Source: UBA6448 sp051893155 (GTDB lineage: Bacteria; Bacillota_I; Bacilli_A; RF39; UBA660). From it: a stretch of DNA of 6,192 nucleotides. Shown here piece after piece: positions 1 to 6,142 of this stretch. Position numbers and translations under genes: made by a program. Position 1 is the stretch's first letter. The number at the start of each line of letters is the position of its first letter. Location of the stretch: assembly GCA_051893155.1 (NCBI GenBank), contig JBJFGY010000106.1, positions 1 to 6,192 on the forward strand, written 5' to 3'. The notes under the pieces are model-generated. The model was not told where the DNA came from. It made no database searches and worked only from the letters and a program-made list of their open reading frames with translations.

Positions 1-604
1 AATTTATATATCTACTTATATCTATATCATAATTTATAATAAATAAATCATTTATTTTTTTTATTTCTTTTTCGATATATTTATAGTCATTACCCATAAA
101 ATCTGTCAAAACTAATAATCGATATGATAAATTTTTTAAATAATTATTTTTAACACTTGTGTTATTAATTGCAATTATAAAATAAGTTATATTTTTTTCT
201 TTAGCAATATTTAATAATTTATTAATTGTTTCGATAGTTACTGAATAATTTAATTTATATAATTTTTTATTTATGTAATATGAATTATTTTTTAAAAGAA
301 TTACTTTTTCTTTTTTATTGATTAAATATTTATATGTTAAATCTGCTACTTGATTTTTATATTTATAACCTATTAATAATAATATATTTGTATATTTACA
401 TAATTTCTTATTTTCTTTTAATAACTTTTTATTTAAATATTTTAAGGGATTATTTACTTTTTTTACATTTTTATTATCTATATTTATATCACATATTACT
501 TTTGCATTTATTTTAAGTGCCTTTTGAATAAGATTATAATTTTTATTGGTTAATACAAAGGTACTACCTTTTTTTAAATCATTTATATTTGAATAATATT
601 TCAT
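1..604 (-). CDS. Partial MurE/Mur-ligase-like protein with degenerate P-loop (N-terminal 201 residues)
   Basis: The frame is open for 201 codons from ATG at 604-602 to the left edge, remarkable in DNA this rich in A and T, where stops are frequent. A GGAGG ribosome binding site lies at 609-613, 4 nt before the ATG. The C-terminus is outside the window. I do not recognise it with certainty. The order of elements recalls MurE (UDP-MurNAc-dipeptide:amino acid ligase): an N-terminal 'DLKKGSTFVL' (residues 9-18) like the DSR-x-KKGDIFV start of Mur ligases; a hydrophobic strand plus 'IGYKYKNQVADLTYKYL' (78-94) where MurE has TGTNGKTT; 'KVILL' and 'YYIN' (100-112); then a strand (141-146) and 'LVLTDF' (164-169), where MurE has VMEVSSHAL and VFTNLT. 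Only the Gly and Lys of the P-loop remain, and the SSHAL motif is absent. If related, it is unlikely to bind ATP normally. Base composition is even more extreme than in mraY. It is transcribed divergently from mraY. Coding status is fairly sure; the family is a tentative inference. Confidence 0.75.
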   Translation of the reverse strand, partial: MKYYSNINDLKKGSTFVLTNKNYNLIQKALKINAKVICDINIDNKNVKKVNNPLKYLNKKLLKENKKLCKYTNILLLIGYKYKNQVADLTYKYLINKKEKVILLKNNSYYINKKLYKLNYSVTIETINKLLNIAKEKNITYFIIAINNTSVKNNYLKNLSYRLLVLTDFMGNDYKYIEKEIKKINDLFIINYDIDISRYIN

Positions 605-693
605 ATATCCTCCATTATTAAAAATTATTCTTATAAAATGAAAACAATGTGTAAAATAATAAAAAAAATAATATTCTTTATAGAAATTTAAGG

Positions 694-699
694 TATAAT
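694..699 (+). promoter_or_regulatory. Probable -10 element of the mraY promoter
   Basis: A perfect TATAAT lies 10 nt before the mraY ribosome binding site (GGAGG, 709-713), which puts the transcript start near 706 and gives a very short leader. No good -35 box is visible: at 17-nt spacing the hexamer is ATATTC (671-676). The rest of the 117-bp divergent spacer is A/T runs without a clear hairpin, and I could not define a promoter for the leftward gene in it. Confidence 0.45.
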
Positions 700-721
700 A
701 TGTTTAGTGGAGGCGTGATTT

Positions 722-1714
722 ATGTTAATTTTAGCTAAAGCTGCAATGGCATTAATGCTTGGCTTTATATGTGCAATAATATGTGGTCTTATTATAATAC
801 CTTTTTTTAAAAAGATGCATATTGGTCAATATATATGTAAAGATATTTCAAAAAGGCATTTAGAAAAAGAGGGTACTCCTACTATGGGAGGACTAATATT
901 TATAATTCCTGTTATAGTAGGTTTAATATATTTATATATTACAAAAAGTATATCAATAAGTTATAATTTAATAATTTTATTATTTGTTTTTTTATCATAT
1001 GCATTTTTAGGTTTTATTGATGATTTTCTAAAGGTTAAAAATCATAAAAATGATGGATTATCTCTTGTAACAAAATTTATGTGTCAAATGTTTATTGCAC
1101 TTGTTTTTTTCTATTTATTTATGAAAGGTGGAGGATCAACAACGTTAAGATTTTCACTATTACATATAAATATTCCACTTGGTTGGACTTTTGGATTGTT
1201 TATTTTTCTTCTTTTAGTTGGTATGACTAATGCAGTAAATATAACTGATGGACTTGATGGACTTGCTGGAGGACTTTCCGTTATCGCCTTTCTTGCTTAT
1301 GGTATAATTGCTTGGAATTGCGGCTGGCTTGAAGGTTATCAAGAAATTGCAATATTTTCTTTTATTCTTGTTGGAGCATTAATAGGATTTTTAATGTTTA
1401 ATTCCCATCCAGCAAAAATATTTATGGGAGATTTAGGTTCTCTTGCTTTAGGAGGTAGTTTAGCAACTATTGCAATTTTAACAAGGCACGAATTATCATT
1501 ATTTTTAATAGGTGGAGTTTTTATTATTGAAGCTGTTACTTCACTTATTCAAATTATTGCAATAAGAAAATTTAATAAAAAAATATTTTTAAAAGCTCCA
1601 CTTCATCATCATTTCGAAGAACTTAAATGGGAAGAAAATGATATTGTTAAATTATTTTGGACTATAGGATTAATCTTTGCAATGATTGCAATTACTTATG
1701 GTGTATGGCTTTAA
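722..1714 (+). CDS. mraY: Phospho-N-acetylmuramoyl-pentapeptide-transferase (MraY)
   Basis: MraY is the integral membrane enzyme that moves phospho-MurNAc-pentapeptide from UDP to undecaprenyl phosphate, making lipid I, the first membrane step of peptidoglycan synthesis. The 330-residue length is usual for Gram-positive MraY. Family signatures are intact: 'EGTPTMGG' (50-57), the Mg-binding Asp pair in 'GFIDDFLKVK' (D100, D101), 'NITDGLDGLAGG' (173-184) with D176 and D179, 'FMGDLGSLALGG' (from about 234, D237), and the 'APLHHHFE' loop (292-299) with the HHH triad at 295-297. About ten hydrophobic segments are spread along the chain, as expected. The ATG has GGAGG at 709-713, 8 nt upstream. It is not in a dcw-type gene string: it has its own promoter, ends 5 bases before a terminator, and is flanked by genes on the opposite strand. 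It should be active. Confidence 0.98.
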   Translation: MLILAKAAMALMLGFICAIICGLIIIPFFKKMHIGQYICKDISKRHLEKEGTPTMGGLIFIIPVIVGLIYLYITKSISISYNLIILLFVFLSYAFLGFIDDFLKVKNHKNDGLSLVTKFMCQMFIALVFFYLFMKGGGSTTLRFSLLHINIPLGWTFGLFIFLLLVGMTNAVNITDGLDGLAGGLSVIAFLAYGIIAWNCGWLEGYQEIAIFSFILVGALIGFLMFNSHPAKIFMGDLGSLALGGSLATIAILTRHELSLFLIGGVFIIEAVTSLIQIIAIRKFNKKIFLKAPLHHHFEELKWEENDIVKLFWTIGLIFAMIAITYGVWL

Positions 1715-1719
1715 AATGT

Positions 1720-1748
1720 TGATCAACAAAAAAGTTGATCATTTTTTT
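1720..1748 (+). terminator. Rho-independent terminator of mraY (shares an arm with the femAB-like terminator)
   Basis: The 8-bp perfect stem TGATCAAC (1720-1727) / GTTGATCA (1734-1741) has an A6 loop and is followed by seven T (1742-1748). It begins 5 bases after the mraY stop codon. Its right arm is also the arm of the opposite-strand hairpin, so only one of the two can form on a given transcript's most stable path. Confidence 0.88.
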
Positions 1749-1756
1749 GATCAACT
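1728..1756 (-). terminator. Rho-independent terminator of the femAB-like gene (opposite strand)
   Basis: Read on the minus strand, AGTTGATCA (1756-1748) pairs with TGATCAACT (1741-1733) around an A6 loop (9 bp), and six T follow (1733-1728 region of A on the plus strand; the last stem T merges with the tract). The upstream base of the stem touches the TAG stop codon of the gene (1757-1755), so the terminator starts at the very end of the reading frame. The T-tract of each terminator is the loop of the other. Confidence 0.85.
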
Positions 1757-2993
1757 ATCTTCTTTTTAATTTACGATAAACTTTGATAAATAGTGGTAAT
1801 ATTTTATTTAGCACTGGTTTTCCTACTAAATCATATTCACCAATAAATTCAGTATAAGTTCCACCCATTTTTCTTTTATATTCGTGAATTCCTGCATAAT
1901 TTTTTACATTTGTATTAGGATCACCACATGTACCAAATAAATCTAGAAAATCACAATTATTATTATGGGCAATTTTAATTGCTTCGTAATAAGCTCTATT
2001 AACTGCAAAAGTATATGTAGCAAGACTATTGTTTCCTATATAAAGAGTCCACATTTTATTATTTATAATAGGACAAATTAATATTAAAGAAATTAAACCA
2101 TCTTTATATTTATTTCTATAAGGGCTAAAAACTTCAATATCTTTTTGAAGTCTTTTAATTATATTTTCAGTGTCAATTTTTTTCTTTTCAGGAATTAATC
2201 CATTATTAAGTTTTTTCTCAATATCTTTAAGTTCATCTTCTGTTTTTTTTAAAATTTTATCAGGATATATTTTAATGGTAACATATTTAACATTTTTATC
2301 TTTAGAAAATTCTTTATTAAAATCATCATAAAATTCTTTTGGAAAACCATTAAAATTATCTTTGTTAGCAATATCTTTCATTAATTTATAAAAAACATCA
2401 GCATCAAAATAATCATTTATTTCTAAATCATAATTATAACTTCTTTTTATTGTTTTAAGATATGTTTTATTCATTGATTTTTCAATATCACCAATTTCTC
2501 TTTTTGTATCAATTCTAAAAGTAAATCTTGGCTGATTAGCTTCAAAAAGTGTTGTATAACCTTTAAATTTATATCCTAATTCTATTAAATAATTATGTAA
2601 CCATTCATTGTTAGTTTCATTTTCAATAGGTTTTGCGTTTTCATCAAGAATATGTAATATTATGCCTGGATCTATTTTAAAATAGATCCCATTATTCTTT
2701 TTTAAATAATCTTTTAAAGCAATTGTAAAATCTTTTAATAGTTCTTTATTTTCAAAATCAATTATTGGTCCCCTTGGTGCATAATAATATTTTAAATTTA
2801 GCATTTCTTTTTCAAAAGCAAGGCATACTGCGTGTATTTTATTTTTTTCATCCACCAAACCTAAATATACTGGTTTTAATCCCTTTCCAATAGATGCTTG
2901 TCCCCATGCATAACTTTGCAAAAAATGATTATATTTACTTTTATTAAAAAAATCTTTAAATTGTTTTTCTGTTATATTATTTATTATCTTCAT
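1755..2993 (-). CDS. FemAB-family peptidoglycan bridge aminoacyltransferase (FemX/MurM type)
   Basis: FemAB proteins are cytoplasmic, membrane-associated enzymes that take an amino acid from aminoacyl-tRNA and attach it to the Lys side chain of lipid II or to a growing interpeptide bridge. From the ATG at 2993 the protein has 412 residues, the normal family length. Visible signatures: 'FLQSYAWGQ' (24-32), 'YAPRGPIID' (71-79), 'FKIDP' (105-109), 'RFTFRIDTKREIGDIEKSMNKT' region (156-177), which is the usual LxxR/F...K-TRYNIKLA-like segment, a charged helical arm (about 244-288) that should fold as the antiparallel coiled coil of Fem proteins, and the C-terminal 'DLFGTCGDPN...HEYKRKMGG' (350-377) typical of the second GNAT-like fold. 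The amino acid donor cannot be told from sequence (Gly, Ala and Ser are known in the family). An in-frame TTG at 2999 is a worse start. It is convergent with mraY, whose product lies two steps upstream in the same pathway. Confidence 0.93.
   Translation of the reverse strand: MKIINNITEKQFKDFFNKSKYNHFLQSYAWGQASIGKGLKPVYLGLVDEKNKIHAVCLAFEKEMLNLKYYYAPRGPIIDFENKELLKDFTIALKDYLKKNNGIYFKIDPGIILHILDENAKPIENETNNEWLHNYLIELGYKFKGYTTLFEANQPRFTFRIDTKREIGDIEKSMNKTYLKTIKRSYNYDLEINDYFDADVFYKLMKDIANKDNFNGFPKEFYDDFNKEFSKDKNVKYVTIKIYPDKILKKTEDELKDIEKKLNNGLIPEKKKIDTENIIKRLQKDIEVFSPYRNKYKDGLISLILICPIINNKMWTLYIGNNSLATYTFAVNRAYYEAIKIAHNNNCDFLDLFGTCGDPNTNVKNYAGIHEYKRKMGGTYTEFIGEYDLVGKPVLNKILPLFIKVYRKLKRR
2668..2689. 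repeat. Perfect 22-bp palindrome inside the femAB-like gene
   Basis: GGATCTATTTT (2668-2678) is followed directly by its exact reverse complement AAAATAGATCC (2679-2689). It lies over the codons for the conserved GIYFKIDPG segment. In RNA it would form a 7-9 bp hairpin with an A/U loop. It may be a chance result of codon choice; no function is claimed. Confidence 0.9.
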
Positions 2994-3000
2994 TTTCAAA

Positions 3001-3004
3001 CCTC
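3001..3004 (-). promoter_or_regulatory. Ribosome binding site fixing the femAB-like start
   Basis: On the minus strand GAGG (3004-3001) sits 7 nt before the ATG at 2993-2991, but only 1 nt before the in-frame TTG at 2999-2997. This favours the ATG. Confidence 0.7.
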
Positions 3005-3010
3005 AATAAT

Positions 3011-3019
3011 ATTATAACA
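3011..3019 (-). promoter_or_regulatory. Possible extended -10 for the femAB-like gene
   Basis: The minus strand reads TGT-TATAAT, a perfect extended -10, but with no -35 match at 17 nt. The implied start (about 3004) would fall on the ribosome binding site and leave almost no leader, so either the mRNA is nearly leaderless or the true promoter lies further upstream (TATATT candidates occur in 3035-3045). Confidence 0.3.
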
Positions 3020-3080
3020 AATTATTTCTTTTTAATATATAACATAATAGTAAAATAATAAATTTTTTTAATATTTTTAA

Positions 3081-3109
3081 TTGATTGATAATAAAAGTTA
3101 TGATAAGAT
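3081..3109 (+). promoter_or_regulatory. Sigma-A-like promoter of the GH31 gene
   Basis: TTGATT (3081-3086), a 17-nt spacer, then TAAGAT (3104-3109) preceded by TGA, an extended -10. The start would be near 3116, about 18 nt before the ATG. An 8-bp direct repeat TTATGATA (3098-3105 and 3113-3120) overlaps the -10 and the start region and might be an operator, though in such AT-rich DNA it may be chance. Confidence 0.6.
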
Positions 3110-3119
3110 TAATTATGAT

Positions 3120-3127
3120 AGGTAGGG
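3120..3127 (+). promoter_or_regulatory. Ribosome binding site fixing the GH31 start
   Basis: AGGTAGGG precedes the ATG at 3134 by 6 nt, whereas it abuts the in-frame TTG at 3128 with no spacing. The ATG is therefore chosen, two codons inside the longest frame. Confidence 0.65.
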
Positions 3128-3133
3128 TTGTCT

Positions 3134-5554
3134 ATGGCTAGTTTTGGTAAGCATTTTGAGGTTAATGAAAAACTTGGTTTATCTCAAGTTACTGCTATTC
3201 ATAAAGGTGATTTTTATCGAATTACAGTTTTAACAGAACGACTTATAAGACTTGAATATTCAGTAACAGGGAGTTTTAATGATAAATTAACTGATTTAGT
3301 TCAAAATCGTAATTTTGATGTGCCTAGCTATACTATAGAAGAAGATGACAAATATATGGTTATTACTACAAAATATTTTTCACTTCAGTATATGAAAAAT
3401 AAACCATTTAAAGGTCCATCATTTGCACCTGATACAAATTTAAAAGTAAAACTATTAAATACTGATAAAATATGGTATTATGGTCATCCTGAAGCAAGAA
3501 ATTTTCTAGGCTCTAGATTTAGTTTAGATGATTATAAAGGTGGCCCTATAAAACTTGATAAGGGTTTGTATTCTACCGATGGTTTTGCTGTTATAGATGA
3601 TTCTGATTCTTTAATAACAAATGATCTTGGTATTTTAAGCAAAAATACTGATAATAATGTTGATTTGTATCTTTTTATGTATAAAAGAGATTTTGGACTT
3701 TGTTTAAAAGATTATTTTACATTAACTGGTTTTCCAACTTTACTTCCTAGATATGCTTTTGGTATTTGGTGGAGTAGAGATATAATTTATTCTATGGATA
3801 ATATAAAAGCATTATTAACCTCATTTAATAATAATGAAATTCCAATTTCTGTATTACTTTTAAATGAATTTTGGCACATAAAAGATAAAGATAATATTTT
3901 AATTAATAAAACGGGTTTTTCCTTTAATAAGGAATTAATTCCTTCTCCAACAGAACTTACAACTTATTTACATGAAAGAGGGATAAGACTTGGACTTGAA
4001 CTTGATCCAACTGAGGGAATAAGAAAAGAAGAAGATGCATATAAAGACTTTGCTGAAGAACTTAATTATAAAAATAATGAAACTATACCATTTTTAGCTT
4101 TTGATAAAATGTTTATTATTTTATACTTTGAAAAACTTATTAATCCTCTTACCAAATGTGATGTTGATTTCTTTTGGATAGATTATAAAAAAGATGTTAA
4201 ATCTCTTCGAGCACTTAATTACTATCATATAACAGATTTTAAACAAAGCGAATATAAAAGACCAATGCTTTTAACAAGAAATACGGGTGTTGCAGCTCAT
4301 CGTAATGGTGTTTTATATTCTGGTCAAACTATTGTAAGTTGGTCTACTTTAAGATATTTACCGTTTTTTAATTCTACATCAAGTAATATTGGCATATCTT
4401 GGTGGAGTCATGATATTGGGGGCTTTAAAGATGGTGTTGAAGATGCAGAATTATATATGCGTTATGTTCAATTAGGTACATATAGTCCAATATTTAGATT
4501 TAGTGCTAAAAGAGGTATATATTATAAAAGAGAGCCATGGCTTTGGGATTTTAAAACATTTAATATTGTTAAATATTATACGCAATTAAGGCATAAATTA
4601 ATTCCATATTTATATACTGAAAACTATTATTATGCTATTAAAGGAATGCCTGTTGTTCAGCCACTTTATTATAATTATCCTGAACTATATGATGAACCAG
4701 AATATCGTAATGAATATTATTTTGGAAGTGAGTTATTTGTTAGTCCTATAACAAAACCTAAAGATTTAGTTATGAATAGAACTATTCAAAGGACTTTTTT
4801 ACCAAAAGGAGTATGGTATGATTTTAAAACTGGTAAAAAATTTATGGGAGATAAAAGATATATAACATTTTTTAAAGATGAAGACTATCCTGTTTTTGCT
4901 AAAGCTGGTTCAATTATACCAATGGCTAATATAACTACTAATTATAATTTTACCGGTAATCCAGAAAAATTAGATATACATATTTTCCCTGGTCAAAGTA
5001 ATACATATAATTTATATGAGGATGATGGTATAACAAGATTATATGAACAAGGTTATTATATATTAACTGCAATAGATTATAATTATATGCAAAATAATTA
5101 TACTTTAATAATTCATCCTCTTGAGGGAAAAACTGCAATCATACCTGCAACAAGAGATTATAATATTATTTTTAGAAATACTAAAGAAGCTGATAAAGTT
5201 GAGGCATTTATTAATGGCGAAAGAATTGATGAAGCCAACATAAAATGTGAGGTTAAAGAAGAAAACTTTATTGTAAGTGTTCTCGGAGTTGATACAACAA
5301 AACAATTAACGATAAATTGTAGTGGTAAAGATATAGAAATAGATGCAGAACGTATAATAAATGAAGATATTAACTCAATTATTTCAGATTTAAAAATTAA
5401 AACTAAATTAAAAGAGCAATTATATAAAATAGTGTTTAGTAATATGGATATTAAAAAGAAAAGAATTGCTATTAAGAAAATGCGTCGAAATGGTCTTGAA
5501 CCAAAATTTATTCGCATGTTTATGAAATTATATGATTATTTAATTGAAATTTAA
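3134..5554 (+). CDS. Glycoside hydrolase family 31-like protein with altered active site
   Basis: The 806-residue protein has the GH31 (alpha-glucosidase/alpha-xylosidase) layout: an N-terminal mutarotase-like beta-sandwich (about 10-195), a TIM barrel (about 200-515; 'FGIWWSRD' 209-216, 'YLHERGIRLGLELDP', 'VDFFWIDY', 'RPMLLTRNTG', 'ISWWSHDIGGF' 421-431, 'KREPW'), a C-terminal beta domain with 'LDIHIFPGQSNTYNLYEDDG' (about 613-632, DUF5110-like), and a Lys-rich helical tail of about 65 residues (741-806). No signal peptide, so it is probably cytosolic. The nucleophile Asp is present (D350 in WIDY), as is the subsite Arg (R382). The acid/base position, normally Asp in 'SGD-T-SW', is Gln (Q398 in 'YSGQTIVSW'); the usual DxDW motif reads N-E-F-W (244-247), and the His of the 'R-x-H' motif is Ser (S457). 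Ordinary retaining hydrolysis is thus doubtful; a non-catalytic or specialised role is possible. Substrate unknown. No terminator follows it before the next promoter. Confidence 0.93.
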   Translation: MASFGKHFEVNEKLGLSQVTAIHKGDFYRITVLTERLIRLEYSVTGSFNDKLTDLVQNRNFDVPSYTIEEDDKYMVITTKYFSLQYMKNKPFKGPSFAPDTNLKVKLLNTDKIWYYGHPEARNFLGSRFSLDDYKGGPIKLDKGLYSTDGFAVIDDSDSLITNDLGILSKNTDNNVDLYLFMYKRDFGLCLKDYFTLTGFPTLLPRYAFGIWWSRDIIYSMDNIKALLTSFNNNEIPISVLLLNEFWHIKDKDNILINKTGFSFNKELIPSPTELTTYLHERGIRLGLELDPTEGIRKEEDAYKDFAEELNYKNNETIPFLAFDKMFIILYFEKLINPLTKCDVDFFWIDYKKDVKSLRALNYYHITDFKQSEYKRPMLLTRNTGVAAHRNGVLYSGQTIVSWSTLRYLPFFNSTSSNIGISWWSHDIGGFKDGVEDAELYMRYVQLGTYSPIFRFSAKRGIYYKREPWLWDFKTFNIVKYYTQLRHKLIPYLYTENYYYAIKGMPVVQPLYYNYPELYDEPEYRNEYYFGSELFVSPITKPKDLVMNRTIQRTFLPKGVWYDFKTGKKFMGDKRYITFFKDEDYPVFAKAGSIIPMANITTNYNFTGNPEKLDIHIFPGQSNTYNLYEDDGITRLYEQGYYILTAIDYNYMQNNYTLIIHPLEGKTAIIPATRDYNIIFRNTKEADKVEAFINGERIDEANIKCEVKEENFIVSVLGVDTTKQLTINCSGKDIEIDAERIINEDINSIISDLKIKTKLKEQLYKIVFSNMDIKKKRIAIKKMRRNGLEPKFIRMFMKLYDYLIEI

Positions 5555-5572
5555 TTATGGATAATGTATAAT
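5544..5572 (+). promoter_or_regulatory. Strong sigma-A-like promoter of the T-box transcript
   Basis: TTGAAA (5544-5549), exactly 17 nt, then TATAAT (5567-5572): near consensus and the best promoter in the window. The -35 lies in the last codons of the GH31 gene. The predicted start, about 5579, coincides with the first base of T-box stem I, which supports both calls. Confidence 0.8.
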
Positions 5573-5578
5573 AATTTT

Positions 5579-5761
5579 AAGCAAAGGAAGAAAGAGTAGT
5601 AAATATATATTTTTTCTAGAAAGTTAATGGTTGATGGAAATTAACAATAATATATATTGAACTTGCTTTTGGATGCTAATGGGGTAATTTCCATATCGAT
5701 TAAAAGTTAAATATAAAGGTGGTACCGTGCTAAAATGCACCCTTTGGTAACACCTTTTTTT
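5579..5761 (+). promoter_or_regulatory. T-box riboswitch leader (probably tRNA-Leu)
   Basis: A T-box senses uncharged tRNA and permits transcription of the gene behind it. Stem I: base helix AAGCAA (5579-5584)/TTGCTT (5663-5668); the GA-rich and AGTA side of the specifier loop (5585-5601); helix 5602-5610/5650-5658; an AGAAAG bulge motif (5618-5623); apical hairpin GTTAAT/ATTAAC (5623-5628/5640-5645) with the T-box-type loop GGTTGATGGAA. The antiterminator is textbook: AAAGG (5715-5719), 7-nt bulge TGGTACC (5720-5726), GTGC/GCAC (5727-5730/5737-5740), CCTTT (5741-5745). The 3' side of the specifier loop is GAACTTGC; after the conserved GAA, both plausible registers (CTT, or TTG with one base skipped) are Leu, while ACT (Thr) is less likely. 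The bulge TGGT fits a tRNA ending ACCA (discriminator A), as tRNA-Leu usually does. The class is sure; the amino acid is inference. Confidence 0.93.
5715..5761 (+). terminator. Conditional terminator of the T-box
   Basis: AAAGGTGGTACC (5715-5726) pairs with GGTAACACCTTT (5746-5757), leaving one G-A mismatch, and the T run extends to 5761. It uses the same left arm as the antiterminator, so the two folds exclude each other: charged tRNA gives termination, uncharged tRNA gives read-through. It would also stop any transcript coming through from the GH31 gene, which lacks its own terminator. Confidence 0.9.
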
Positions 5762-5773
5762 ATGGAGGATTGG

Positions 5774-6142
5774 ATGAATATATTTAAATTATGTTTATTG
5801 ATTTTTGGCTTATTAGTAATACTATTTTATTTTTATAATTTATTTAAAGCATCACAAATGTTAAAAAATAAAAAAAGCAGAAAGAATAAAGATAAATATA
5901 TTTTTTCTGTAAAATATTTAATGAATAAATTTAAACTAAAAAAAGATAGTTTATTAACAAAAAAGATGTTATTTATTTATAGTATTATTGATTCGTTTAT
6001 AATAACATTAGTATTTATGATAATATCTTTAATAGATGTACCATTTATAGTTCAATTATTTATAGGTTTTGCATTTTTATTTGCATTAATATATGCAATA
6101 TATGAATTGTTAGGAAGATATTTAAAAAAGAAAGAGGGTTAG
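5774..6142 (+). CDS. Small membrane protein of unknown function under T-box control
   Basis: This is a 122-residue protein that I do not recognise. The ATG at 5774 has GGAGG at 5764-5768, 5 nt upstream and just past the T-box T-run. Earlier in-frame ATGs at 5735 and 5762 lie inside the riboswitch terminator or on the ribosome binding site and are rejected. Hydrophobic segments at about 5-24, 65-86 and 89-112 predict three membrane helices. A strongly basic stretch (25-57, rich in Lys) follows the first helix, and the tail is KKKEG, which by the positive-inside rule puts both on the cytoplasmic side. No catalytic motif is visible. A T-box usually governs amino acid transport, biosynthesis or an aminoacyl-tRNA synthetase, so this protein could be a transport or membrane accessory component, or the first gene of an operon whose main member lies beyond the right edge. 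It ends in TAG. Confidence 0.82.
   Translation: MNIFKLCLLIFGLLVILFYFYNLFKASQMLKNKKSRKNKDKYIFSVKYLMNKFKLKKDSLLTKKMLFIYSIIDSFIITLVFMIISLIDVPFIVQLFIGFAFLFALIYAIYELLGRYLKKKEG

Noticed and set aside
334..516. A plus-strand 60-codon open frame
   Set aside because: It lies antisense to the longer leftward reading frame (604 to the edge), has no ribosome binding site and is only a Leu/Tyr/Ile-rich shadow.
3098..3120. Direct repeat TTATGATA as a definite operator
   Set aside because: Two 8-bp copies of A/T-dominated sequence are expected by chance here; it is noted only as a possibility with the promoter.
4950..5517. Three minus-strand open frames (4950-5138, 5105-5305, 5158-5517)
   Set aside because: All are antisense to the well-supported GH31 coding region; their composition is the mirror of its codons and no family motif is seen.
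5735..5773. Earlier start codons (5735 and 5762) for the membrane protein
   Set aside because: The first lies in the antiterminator loop of the T-box and the second overlaps the GGAGG site; only the ATG at 5774 has correct spacing.
722..6142. UGA read as Trp (Mollicute code)
   Set aside because: The conserved tryptophans checked in mraY, the femAB-like gene and GH31 are all UGG. A genome this AT-rich that used UGA for Trp would be expected to show UGA in frame.
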